64,000 bases of DNA from Bradyrhizobium sp. AZCC 1693 (GTDB lineage: Bacteria > Pseudomonadota > Alphaproteobacteria > Rhizobiales > Xanthobacteraceae). Position numbers and translations under genes: made by a program. Shown here piece by piece: positions 9,451-17,307 of the stretch. Each line of letters starts with the position of its first letter. Position 1 is the first letter of the stretch. A model generated the notes under the pieces. It worked only from the letters and a program-made list of their open reading frames with translations. It did not search any database and was not told where the DNA came from. The DNA is taken from NCBI RefSeq assembly GCF_036924745.1, contig NZ_JAZHSD010000001.1, forward strand, positions 2,046,001 through 2,110,000, in the 5' to 3' direction.

Positions 9451-9947
9451 TGGCCAACGTTCCAGTCGACCAGCCGGCACGCGACACGCATTTCCTGCGC
9501 CACTCGTTCGATGTCGCCCGCCGCGCCATGGCCCACGGCAACCATCCCTTTGGGGCTGTTCTTGTCGACCGGGATGGCAATTTGCTGCTGGAGGCCGAGA
9601 ACAGCTATATGCAGGCCCATGACGGTACTGCGCATGCCGAGCGGCTGCTGGCGACGCAGGCTTGCACCACGCTCGATCCGGGCACTCTGCGCAGCGCTAC
9701 GCTGTATTCATCCGCCGAGCCCTGCGCGATGTGCGCCGGCGCGATCTATTGGGCCGGCATCGGCCGCGTGGTCTACGGGCTGAGCGAACATCGGCTGCGG
9801 GATCTCACCGGCAACCATCCGGAAAATCCGACGCTTGATCTGCCGTGCCGGGAAGTTTTTGGCCGCGGCCAGCGATCGACCGAGGTGGTCGGACCGCTGC
9901 TCGAGGACGAGGCAGCGGCGGTGCATGCCGGGGTTTGGGATAAGTAG
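9450..9947 (+). CDS. Nucleoside/nucleobase deaminase (CMP/dCMP deaminase superfamily, guanine-deaminase-like)
   Basis: Zinc-dependent cytosolic deaminase, 165 residues. The zinc site is complete: HAE in GTAHAERLLAT, with the proton-shuttle Glu, and PCAMC in SSAEPCAMCAGAIYWAG. HPFGAVLVDRDGN is the typical N-terminal strand. Length and the AGAIYWAG loop resemble bacterial guanine deaminases (GuaD) more than tRNA adenosine deaminases, so deamination of guanine or a related base, releasing ammonia, is the best guess. The ATG overlaps the ATPase stop (TGATG), placing it as the last gene of the first transporter operon. Cytosine or another aminopurine as substrate cannot be excluded. Confidence 0.87.
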   Translation: MANVPVDQPARDTHFLRHSFDVARRAMAHGNHPFGAVLVDRDGNLLLEAENSYMQAHDGTAHAERLLATQACTTLDPGTLRSATLYSSAEPCAMCAGAIYWAGIGRVVYGLSEHRLRDLTGNHPENPTLDLPCREVFGRGQRSTEVVGPLLEDEAAAVHAGVWDK

Positions 9948-10039
9948 CTCTGAGCAAGGGCCGGCGCTTTCCCCTACTTTCGGACGCGCCTAAACTAGCT
10001 CAGTATTGAGGTATCCGTTCCTCTTGACCGTGACAACGA

Positions 10040-11611
10040 ATGCTGAATTCGACGCCTGCCGAGCTGAACACCGGTGCCACGCCGCTGCTCCGGACGGTTG
10101 GCCTGACCAAGCGCTATGGCAGCTTCCTCGCCAATGAGGCGATCGATATCGATATCTGGCCGCAGCAGATACACGCGTTGCTCGGCGAAAACGGCGCGGG
10201 CAAATCGACGCTCGTCAAAACCATCTACGGATTGATCCAGCCGAGCGAAGGCGAAATGCGCTGGCAGGGCGAGAAGATGGTTCTCTCCGGACCATCGGAA
10301 GCCCGCAGCCGCGGCATCGGCATGGTGTTCCAGCACTTCTCGCTGTTCGACAATCTTACGGTGGCGGAAAACGTCGCGCTCGGGCTCGACGGCAAGGAAT
10401 CCTTCAAGGACATGTCGGCGCGCCTTGAGCAAGTATCCCATGTTTACGGGCTTCCGCTCGATCCCAAACGCGAGGTCTGGCAATTGTCCGTGGGTGAACG
10501 CCAGCGCATCGAGATCGTGCGTGCGCTGATGCAGAATCCGAAATTCCTGATCCTCGACGAGCCGACCGCGGTGCTGACGCCGCAGGAAGCCGACCAGCTC
10601 TTCGTCGTGCTCAATCGCCTGAAAGCTGAGGGCCGTGCCATCCTCTACATCAGCCACAAGCTGGAAGAAGTGAAGCGCCTTTGCGACACCGCCACCATCC
10701 TGCGCGGCGGCAAAAAGGTTTCGACCTGCAATCCCAGGGCAGAAACAGCGGCTTCGCTCGCGCGGATGATGGTCGGCGGCGAGATCAAGGAAGTGAAGGC
10801 GCCCGCCAACCGGAAAACCACCGTGCCGCGACTTGTCGTCAACGACCTCAGCCTCGAGCCGGACGATCCGCACGGTGTGCGGCTTCGGAACATCTCCTTC
10901 GAGCTCAAAGGCGGCGAAATCCTGGGCATCGCCGGTGTCGCCGGCAACGGTCAGGACGAGCTTTTTGCCGCCTTGTCGGGAGAACGGCTGGCACGAGACC
11001 CCGGCACAATTGTCATAGACGGGCATGCCGCGGGGCACCTTTCGATCACGCAGCGGCGCAAGCTTGGGGCGGCCTTCGTTCCCGAGGAGCGGCTCGGCCA
11101 CGGCACCGCGCCGCGCATGAAACTTTCGGAAAACGCGCTGCTGACCGGCCACGCCGCGAGCGGCATGGTCCGGCACGGCTTCGTCAATACCGCCGCGACC
11201 CTGAAGACTGTCGACCGCGCCACCGAAACCTTCGACGTGCGCAAGGCCAAGCGCGATCCGGAAGCCGCCAGCCTCTCCGGCGGCAATCTGCAGAAATTCA
11301 TCGTCGGCCGCGAAATCCTGCGCAACCCGGTGGTCCTCGTCGTGAGCCAACCGACCTGGGGCGTCGACGCGGGCGCCGCCGCCGTGATCCGGCAGGCCCT
11401 GCTGGATCTCGCCACCGGCGGCGCCGCGGTGCTGGTGACGAGCCAGGACCTCGATGAACTCGCTGAAATCACCGACCGCATCGCCGTGATGTTCCACGGC
11501 CATCTGTCGGAGCCGATGCCAACCGCCGATGCGAGCCGCGAGAAACTGGGCCTGCTGATGGGCGGTAGCACGCTGGAGCAGAAGGAAGCGGCGCATGCAG
11601 TTGGTGCTTGA
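10040..11611 (+). CDS. BMP-type ABC transporter double ATP-binding protein (system 2)
   Basis: Second double ATPase of the nucleoside-uptake class, 523 residues. Domain 1 has Walker [11 protein letters not shown]-loop VFQHFSLFDNLTVAENV, signature LSVGERQRIEIV and Walker [14 protein letters not shown]. Domain 2 is degenerate, with GVAGNGQDELFAALSG as P-loop, SLSGGNLQKFIVGRE as signature, and VSQPTWGVDAGA in place of the Walker B region. It follows the first operon by 92 bp and opens a second complete transporter in the order ATPase, permease, permease, binding protein. Its stop overlaps the next permease start by 17 bases. Confidence 0.93.
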   Translation: MLNSTPAELNTGATPLLRTVGLTKRYGSFLANEAIDIDIWPQQIHALLGENGAGKSTLVKTIYGLIQPSEGEMRWQGEKMVLSGPSEARSRGIGMVFQHFSLFDNLTVAENVALGLDGKESFKDMSARLEQVSHVYGLPLDPKREVWQLSVGERQRIEIVRALMQNPKFLILDEPTAVLTPQEADQLFVVLNRLKAEGRAILYISHKLEEVKRLCDTATILRGGKKVSTCNPRAETAASLARMMVGGEIKEVKAPANRKTTVPRLVVNDLSLEPDDPHGVRLRNISFELKGGEILGIAGVAGNGQDELFAALSGERLARDPGTIVIDGHAAGHLSITQRRKLGAAFVPEERLGHGTAPRMKLSENALLTGHAASGMVRHGFVNTAATLKTVDRATETFDVRKAKRDPEAASLSGGNLQKFIVGREILRNPVVLVVSQPTWGVDAGAAAVIRQALLDLATGGAAVLVTSQDLDELAEITDRIAVMFHGHLSEPMPTADASREKLGLLMGGSTLEQKEAAHAVGA

Positions 11612-12686
11612 AAAGCGCGCCGAGCGATCGAACACGATCGCGCTGATTTCGCCGCTGATCGCGATCGGCCTGACGCTCGTGACCATGAGCATCCTGTTTG
11701 CGATCCTCGGCAAGAACCCGATCACCGCGCTCGGTGTCTATTTCATCGATCCCCTGACCGACAGCTATTCGCTGCAGGAAATCGCGGTGAAGGCGACGCC
11801 GCTGGTGATGATCGCGATCGGCCTGTCGCTCTGCTACCTCGCCAACGCCTGGAACATCGGCGCCGAAGGACAATTCCTGATCGGCGCCGTTGCCGGAAGC
11901 TGGCTTGCGGTGAAGACGCAGGGCACCGACGCCGGCCCGTGGGTATTGCCGGCGATGATGCTGCTGGCTGCAATCGGCGGCGCGCTGTACGCCCTGATAC
12001 CGGCGATCTGCAAGGTCAGGTTCGGCGCCAGCGAAATCCTCACCAGCCTGATGCTGGTCTATGTCGCCGATCTCTTGCTCGATTACCTCGTGCGCGGTCC
12101 GTGGCGCGACCCGAAAGGCTTCAACTTCCCGACCACGGCCGAGTTCGATCCGGTCGCTACCGTGCCGGTGCTGATCGAGGGCGGCCGGCTGCATCTTGGC
12201 GGCGTCATTGCGCTCGTGGTGGTCGCCGCAGGCGCGGTGCTGCTCGGCAAAACCATCAAGGGGTTTGAAATCCGCGTCGTCGGCGCCGCCCCGCGCGCTG
12301 CGCGCTTCGGTGGTTTCAACTCCAACCAATTGATCCTGCTGACCTTCGCGATTTCGGGCGCGCTGGCAGGCCTTGCCGGGATCATCGAGGTCGCAGGCCC
12401 CGTCGGACATCTGCAGCCCGGGATCTCGCCCGGCTACGGTTTCACCGCGATCATCGTCGCGTTCCTGGGGCGGCTGAACCCGGTTGGAATATTAATTGCA
12501 GGCCTTTTCCTGGCACTCACCTTCATCGGCGGCGAGCAGGCGCAGATCGCAATGAAAATCCCGTTGGACGTTACCAAGGTCTTCCAGGGCATTCTGCTGT
12601 TCTACGTGCTCGCCTGCGATTCCCTCATCCTCTACCGGTTCAAGCTCATTTTCGCGTCGCCAAAGGTGTCCAGTGGGGCTCATTGA
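11595..12686 (+). CDS. BMP-type ABC transporter permease 1 (system 2)
   Basis: Membrane permease of 363 residues, BPD_transp_2 class. It starts within the end of the ATPase gene and overlaps the next permease by 14 bases, which indicates tight translational coupling. Landmarks: LAILGKNPITALGVYFI after the first helix, LCYLANAWNIGAEGQFLIGA (about 77-96), a coupling loop GFEIRVVGAAPRAARFGGFN, and GYGFTAIIVAFLGRLNPVGI near the C terminus. These correspond position by position to the larger permease of system 1. Confidence 0.93.
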   Translation: MQLVLEKRAERSNTIALISPLIAIGLTLVTMSILFAILGKNPITALGVYFIDPLTDSYSLQEIAVKATPLVMIAIGLSLCYLANAWNIGAEGQFLIGAVAGSWLAVKTQGTDAGPWVLPAMMLLAAIGGALYALIPAICKVRFGASEILTSLMLVYVADLLLDYLVRGPWRDPKGFNFPTTAEFDPVATVPVLIEGGRLHLGGVIALVVVAAGAVLLGKTIKGFEIRVVGAAPRAARFGGFNSNQLILLTFAISGALAGLAGIIEVAGPVGHLQPGISPGYGFTAIIVAFLGRLNPVGILIAGLFLALTFIGGEQAQIAMKIPLDVTKVFQGILLFYVLACDSLILYRFKLIFASPKVSSGAH

Positions 12687-13590
12687 GGCCATCATCCTTG
12701 CGGTGCTGGCGGCCTCCACGCCGCTGCTGCTGGCTGCGACCGGCGAACTCGTGACCGAACGCTCCGGCGTGCTCAACCTCGGCGTCGAGGGCATGATGAT
12801 CGTCGGCGCGGCCTGCGGCTTCGGCGGCGCCTGGCTCTCCGGCTCGGTCACCATCGGCACGCTGTGCGGCATCGCCGCCGGCGTGCTGATGTCGCTGGTC
12901 TTCGCGCTGATGACGCTGGGACTTGCGGTCAACCAGGTCGCCACCGGCCTCGCCCTGACCATTCTCGGAATCGGCCTTTCCGGCCTGATCGGCTCCCGCT
13001 TCGTCGGCGAAAAGATTTCGCTGGCGCCGCATCTTTATATTCCCGGCCTCACCGATATCCCGCTGATCGGGCGCATTTTGTTCGGTGAGGACGCCTTCGT
13101 ATACCTCTCGCTGGCACTGGTCGCCGGCGTCTGGTTCTTCCTTTACAGGACGCGGGCCGGCCTGATCCTGCGGGCCGCAGGCGACAATCACGCTTCCGCG
13201 CACGCGCTCGGTTATCCCGTGCTCAGGATCCGGATGTTCGCGGTGATGTTCGGCGGCGCCTGCGCAGGCCTCGCCGGCGCCTATCTGCCGCTCGCCTACA
13301 CGCCGTTCTTCATTCCAGGCATGACGGCCGGGCGCGGATGGATCGCGCTGGCACTGGTCGTGTTCGCGTCATGGCTGCCGGGACGCCTCGTGATCGGCGC
13401 CTATCTGTTCGGCGCGGTAACGATCCTGCAGCTGCATGCGCAGGGCTGGGGCGTCGGCGTGCCATCGCAATTGATGTCGGCGTTGCCCTATCTCGCGACC
13501 GTCATTGTCCTAGTCCTGATTTCACGTGCACGAACTGGCGGCTCGACCGCGCCTGCGGCGCTCGGGACCGTGTTCGTGCCCGACCGGTAA
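12673..13590 (+). CDS. BMP-type ABC transporter permease 2 (system 2)
   Basis: Short permease partner, 305 residues, same class. Recognisable by [20 protein letters not shown] (about 26-45), [19 protein letters not shown], and the coupling loop [20 protein letters not shown]. It begins with GTG inside the end of the preceding permease gene. Together with that permease, the ATPase upstream and the binding protein downstream it completes a second nucleoside/nucleobase importer. Confidence 0.93.
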   Translation: MGLIEAIILAVLAASTPLLLAATGELVTERSGVLNLGVEGMMIVGAACGFGGAWLSGSVTIGTLCGIAAGVLMSLVFALMTLGLAVNQVATGLALTILGIGLSGLIGSRFVGEKISLAPHLYIPGLTDIPLIGRILFGEDAFVYLSLALVAGVWFFLYRTRAGLILRAAGDNHASAHALGYPVLRIRMFAVMFGGACAGLAGAYLPLAYTPFFIPGMTAGRGWIALALVVFASWLPGRLVIGAYLFGAVTILQLHAQGWGVGVPSQLMSALPYLATVIVLVLISRARTGGSTAPAALGTVFVPDR

Positions 13591-13666
13591 ACATGCCCGA
13601 AGCGCGCGCGACGGGGCGCCGCGCAGCGGGAGAGACCGTCCACCCGTCAGTAAAACGGAGAATTCC

Positions 13667-14746
13667 ATGAAAAAGATTCTCATCGCGGCGACTGCAGCGA
13701 TGCTCGTTACCGGAGCAGGCCTGTTCGGCGCTGCCGCCGCCGACAAACTCAAGGTCGGGTTCATCTATCTCGGACCGGTCGGCGATCTCGGCTGGACCTA
13801 TCAGCACGACCTTGGACGCCTCGCCATGCTCAAAGAATTCGGCGACAAGGTCGAAACCACGTTTCTGGAGAACGTCAGTGAAGGCCCGGACTCCGAACGC
13901 TCGATCGAGCAACTGGCGCGCGCCGGCAACAAGCTGATCTTCACCACGTCGTTCGGCTACATGGAGCCGACGCTGAAGGTCGCCAAGAAATATCCGAACG
14001 TGCACTTCGAGCACGCCACCGGCTACAAGCGCGACAAGAACTTGTCGACCTATTCGGGGCGGTTCTATGAGGGCCGCTACATCCAGGGCGTCATCGCCGC
14101 CAAGATGTCGAAATCAGGCGTGCTCGGCTATATCGCCTCGTTCCCGATTCCCGAAGTGATCTCCGGCATCAACGCCACCATGCTCGGCGCGCAGACGATC
14201 AATCCCAACATCAAGGTCAAGATCATCTGGGCCAACACCTGGTTCGATCCCGGCAAGGAAGCCGACGCCGCCAAGGCGCTAATCGACCAGGGCGCCGACA
14301 TCATCATGCAGCACACCGATAGCCCTGCCGCGATGCAGGTCGCCGCCGAGCGCGGCAAGCTGGCGTTCGGCCAGGATTCCGAAATGATCAAGTTCGGCCC
14401 GAAGGCGCAGCTCACCTCGACCATGAACAATTGGGGCCCCTACTACATCCAGCGCGTCAAGGCGGAGCTCGACGGCACCTGGAAGTCGGAAGATTTCTGG
14501 GGCGGCCTGAAGAGCAAGCTCGTCGTCATGGCGCCCTACACCAACATGCCCGACGACGTGAAGAAGCTGGCGATGGACACCGAAGCCGCCATCACCGAAG
14601 GCAAGCTGCAGCCGTTCAAATGTCCGATCGTCGGCCAGGACGGCAAGGAAGTCGAATGCAAGGGCGGTACCCATCTCGACGATGGCCAGGTGCTCGGCAT
14701 GAACTTCTACGTGAAGGGTATCGACGAGAAGATTCCCGGGAAGTGA
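13667..14746 (+). CDS. BMP-family nucleobase/nucleoside ABC transporter substrate-binding protein (system 2)
   Basis: Periplasmic binding protein of 359 residues. The ATG at 13667 follows an ACGGAG ribosome-binding site and begins an ordinary Sec signal peptide (MKKILIAATAAMLVTGAGLF, cut near GAAAADK), unlike the twin-arginine signal of the system 1 protein. A longer frame upstream overlaps the permease and is rejected. The fold landmarks are KVGFIYLGPVGDLGWTYQHD, IFTTSFGYMEPTLKVAKKYP and GADIIMQHTDSPAAM. It is the last gene of the block and is followed by a hairpin. The two receptors differ enough to suggest different ligands. Confidence 0.93.
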   Translation: MKKILIAATAAMLVTGAGLFGAAAADKLKVGFIYLGPVGDLGWTYQHDLGRLAMLKEFGDKVETTFLENVSEGPDSERSIEQLARAGNKLIFTTSFGYMEPTLKVAKKYPNVHFEHATGYKRDKNLSTYSGRFYEGRYIQGVIAAKMSKSGVLGYIASFPIPEVISGINATMLGAQTINPNIKVKIIWANTWFDPGKEADAAKALIDQGADIIMQHTDSPAAMQVAAERGKLAFGQDSEMIKFGPKAQLTSTMNNWGPYYIQRVKAELDGTWKSEDFWGGLKSKLVVMAPYTNMPDDVKKLAMDTEAAITEGKLQPFKCPIVGQDGKEVECKGGTHLDDGQVLGMNFYVKGIDEKIPGK

Positions 14747-14764
14747 GGACTGCACGTCGCTGTT

Positions 14765-14794
14765 ACCTCTCTCCGCCCTTTTGCGGGGAGAGGT
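14765..14794 (+). terminator. Stem-loop after second BMP operon
   Basis: A 12-bp stem (ACCTCTCTCCGC pairing with GCGGGGAGAGGT, one G-T wobble) encloses a CCTTTT loop, 19 bases after the stop of the binding protein. There is no clean T-tract on the 3' side, so it could be a factor-dependent terminator or part of a repetitive intergenic element. The sequence that follows, to about 14850, looks like dispersed intergenic repeat DNA of Bradyrhizobium-type genomes, a judgement from memory. Confidence 0.5.
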
Positions 14795-14911
14795 CGGATC
14801 GCTTCGACGGACAGCAAAACTGCGAAAACAACCCCATGCAAAGTAGCAATGGGGCCTCGCACCATCCGAAAACGCAAGATCTAGTTAGAAATCGACCATC
14901 GCAAATCTCTG

Positions 14912-14976
14912 CTCGTCATTCCCGGATGCGCCTCTTGGGGCAGGCCTCAGATGTGCAACAGCACATCGGGGAATCC
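14912..14976. repeat. Palindromic intergenic repeat element
   Basis: About 65 bp with nested inverted symmetry. The outer arms are ATTCCC (14919) and GGGGAAT (14968), and an inner perfect palindrome ATGTGC-AACA-GCACAT lies at 14951-14964. It abuts the stop codon of the minus-strand deaminase at 14977. Strings of this kind recur between convergent genes in Bradyrhizobium genomes, as far as I recall. It sits exactly between two converging operons and could act as a bidirectional terminator. Confidence 0.5.
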
Positions 14977-16326
14977 TTACCCCTGATGCATCGCGCGCGC
15001 GGCGGCGCTGTGGCGGCGGATCAGGTCTGACAGGTCGAGACCTGGGATCGCGCCGTCCGTCACAACCCATTTGCCGCCGACCATTACCCGGTCGGCCCGA
15101 TGCGCGCCGCATAGCACCAGTGCCGCCAGCGGATCGCCGTGGCCGGAGAAGCGTAGCTCGTCGAGCTTGAACAGCGCGAGGTCGGCGGCCTTGCCGACTG
15201 CGATCTCGCCGAGCTCGGGGCGGCCGATGCAAGCCGCCGATCCCTTGGTGGCCCAGCGTAGCGCGTCCTTGTGGCTGACGCGGGAAACGCCGTAGCGCGC
15301 CCGCTGCAGCAGGAACGCCGCGCGGACTTCCTGCATCAGGTTGGATTCATCGTTGGACGCCGAGCCGTCGACGCCAAGCCCGATCGAAACCCCCGCCTCC
15401 TCCATCTCGCAGACCGGACAGCAGCCCGACGCCAAAACCTGGTTGCTGCAGGCGCAATGGCTGATGGCGATCCTGGCCTTGCCGAGCCGCTTCATTTCGT
15501 CCGGGTTGAAGAAGATGCCGTGGGCCAGCCAGGTCCGGGCATTGAGCCAGCCGCACTGTTCGAGATAGTCCAGCGGGCGGCAGCCATGCATCTGCTCGCA
15601 GAACTTGTTCTCGTCCTCGGTCTCGGCCAGATGTGTATGCAGGGGGACGTCGAGCTTGTCAGCAAGTGCGGCGGTCGCGCGCATCAGCGAGGTCGTCACT
15701 GAAAACGGCGAGCATGGCGCCAGCGCGATCTGCACCATCGCGTCCTCACCGCGCTGATGGTGCTTCGCCACCACGCGTTCGCTGTCCGCCAAAATCGTAT
15801 CCGCGTCCTGCACCACGCTGTCGGGCGGCAGCCCGCCATCCTTCTGCGAGCGGTTCATCGAGCCGCGCGTCAACAGCACGCGGATGCCGAGCCGCTGCGC
15901 GGCGGCGACCTCGATGTCGAGGGCGTCCTCGAGCCCGGCCGGAAACACATAATGGTGATCGGTCGTGGTGGTGCAGCCCGACAGCAGCAGTTCCGACATC
16001 GCTACGGTGACACCCAGGTGGAGCGATTCCGGCGTCAGCCGCGCCCAGACCGGATAGAGTGCCTGTAACCACGGAAACAATTCGCGATCGAGCGCCGCCG
16101 GCAGCGCCCGGGTCAGCGTCTGGTAGAAATGATGATGGGTGTTGATCAAGCCGGGCAGCACAACGTGGGCGCTGGCGTCATATACGGTGGCGTTGGCGGT
16201 CGCTGGTTCCCGACCGCGCGGCACGACCTCGACGATCTTGCCGCCACGGACCACGAGACCGCGCCCGGCGTCGTCAGCGAGAATAGAAAGGGGATCCCTG
16301 ATCCAGATCGCCTGCGTTTGGTCCAT
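14977..16326 (-). CDS. Probable 8-oxoguanine deaminase (amidohydrolase superfamily)
   Basis: Cytosolic metal-dependent deaminase, 449 residues, AtzA/TrzN/SsnA-like subgroup. Metal and catalytic residues are present: His64 and His66 in INTHHHFYQT, a third His in PLHTHLAETEDE with the catalytic Glu, a fourth His in TWLAHGIFF, and the Asp in GLGVDGSASND. Known relatives convert 8-oxoguanine to urate plus ammonia; guanine or other aminated heterocycles are alternatives. AGGTGGGA precedes the ATG. It is transcribed away from the xanthine-dehydrogenase-like genes, with only about 150 bp shared between them, so coordinated control is likely. The order aminohydrolase, FAD subunit, fused Fe-S/Mo subunit recalls E. 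coli ssnA-ygfM-xdhD. Confidence 0.85.
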   Translation of the reverse strand: MDQTQAIWIRDPLSILADDAGRGLVVRGGKIVEVVPRGREPATANATVYDASAHVVLPGLINTHHHFYQTLTRALPAALDRELFPWLQALYPVWARLTPESLHLGVTVAMSELLLSGCTTTTDHHYVFPAGLEDALDIEVAAAQRLGIRVLLTRGSMNRSQKDGGLPPDSVVQDADTILADSERVVAKHHQRGEDAMVQIALAPCSPFSVTTSLMRATAALADKLDVPLHTHLAETEDENKFCEQMHGCRPLDYLEQCGWLNARTWLAHGIFFNPDEMKRLGKARIAISHCACSNQVLASGCCPVCEMEEAGVSIGLGVDGSASNDESNLMQEVRAAFLLQRARYGVSRVSHKDALRWATKGSAACIGRPELGEIAVGKAADLALFKLDELRFSGHGDPLAALVLCGAHRADRVMVGGKWVVTDGAIPGLDLSDLIRRHSAAARAMHQG

Positions 16327-16369
16327 AATCCCACCTGATTTGCGAAGGCGTGGTCGCGAACGCCATCCT

Positions 16370-16434
16370 CTTGCAAGGACTGTCTTGCAAGGACCCTTCC
16401 CAACCGAATGGCAATTTGGCGCTGGACTTGCAAG
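16370..16434. promoter_or_regulatory. Three CTTGCAAG palindromes in the divergent promoter region
   Basis: The perfect 8-bp palindrome CTTGCAAG occurs at 16370-16377, 16384-16391 and 16427-16434. The first two lie in a longer direct repeat (CTTGCAAGGAC twice, 14 bp apart). The third covers the -12 region of the sigma-54-like promoter. Such an arrangement is what an operator for a purine-pathway regulator would look like. The regulator is unknown. Confidence 0.45.
16417..16432 (+). promoter_or_regulatory. Sigma-54-like promoter upstream of xanthine-dehydrogenase-like genes
   Basis: TGGCGCTGGACTTGCA keeps the invariant GG and GC of RpoN promoters at the right distance and the full TTGCA of the -12 box; the -24 box is TGGCGCT rather than TGGCACG. 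Transcription would begin near 16443, which excludes a useful leader for the first in-frame ATG (16450) and supports translation from 16480. Confidence 0.55.
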
Positions 16435-16479
16435 ACTTCATAGCCGGAGATGCGTCTATTTGAAAGCGTTGGTGTATCC

Positions 16480-17307
16480 ATGGACCTGAACACCGTTGCC
16501 GCGGTTGTCCATCCGACGACGCGGGATCAATTGCCCGTTTGGACGGCAGGCGATGCTTGGCTCGCCGGCGGGACCTGGCTGTTCTCGGAACCGCAGGCCC
16601 ATCTGACGCGGCTGACCGATCTTACCGACCTGAAATGGCCGGCGCTGGCCATCAGTGAGACCGGACTTTCAATCGCGGCGACCTGCACAGTGGCGCAGCT
16701 CGATGCGCTGGCCTGCCCGCCGGAATGGATCGCCTCGCCGCTGATCAACCAGTGCTGCAGCGCGTTTCTCGCCTCCTTCAAGATCTGGAAGACGGCCACC
16801 GTCGGCGGCAACATCTGCATGTCGCTGCCGGCGGGGCCGATGATCTCTCTCAGCTCGGCGCTCGACGGTGTCTGCACGATCTGGCAGGCCGGCGGCGGCG
16901 AGCGGAAAATTCCCGTCGCCGATTTCGTCACCGGCGATCAGCGTAACGTACTCGCGCCGGGCGATCTGTTGCGGCAAATCGAGATCCCGCTTGCGGCCTT
17001 GAGGCGGCGCTCGGCGTTCCGCCAGATTTCGCTGACGCCGATCGGCCGCTCGGCGGCGCTGCTGATCGGCAGCGTGACCCGCGACGGTCGATTGGCGCTG
17101 ACGATAACGGCATCGACCAAGCGGCCTGTTCGATTGTCTTTTGAGGGAATCCCGAACAGCAAAGAATTGGGCGAAGCGATTTTGCAGCGCACTGCCGACG
17201 ATCTCTATCACGACGACGTTCACGGCAAGCCAATATGGCGCAAGCATATGACGCTGCGGCTTGCGGAAGAAATCCGCGTCGAATTGCAGGACACGGCCTA
17301 CGCATGA
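16480..17307 (+). CDS. Xanthine dehydrogenase-type FAD-binding subunit
   Basis: FAD-carrying medium subunit of a molybdenum hydroxylase (CoxM/XdhB/YgfM-like), 275 residues from the chosen ATG; another in-frame ATG lies 30 bases upstream. The FAD-binding loops are seen as DAWLAGGTWLF (about 25-35) and VGGNICMSLPAGPMIS (about 107-122). The C-terminal half carries the CO_deh_flav_C-like domain. It passes electrons from the iron-sulfur clusters of the next gene product to NAD or another acceptor. Its stop overlaps the ATG of that gene (ATGA), so the subunits are made in step. Confidence 0.88.
   Translation: MDLNTVAAVVHPTTRDQLPVWTAGDAWLAGGTWLFSEPQAHLTRLTDLTDLKWPALAISETGLSIAATCTVAQLDALACPPEWIASPLINQCCSAFLASFKIWKTATVGGNICMSLPAGPMISLSSALDGVCTIWQAGGGERKIPVADFVTGDQRNVLAPGDLLRQIEIPLAALRRRSAFRQISLTPIGRSAALLIGSVTRDGRLALTITASTKRPVRLSFEGIPNSKELGEAILQRTADDLYHDDVHGKPIWRKHMTLRLAEEIRVELQDTAYA

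Noticed and set aside
9995..11725. 576-codon minus-strand frame opposite the second double ATPase
   Set aside because: Antisense of a gene with complete Walker and signature motifs; composition rich in His, Arg and Gly, no recognisable family.
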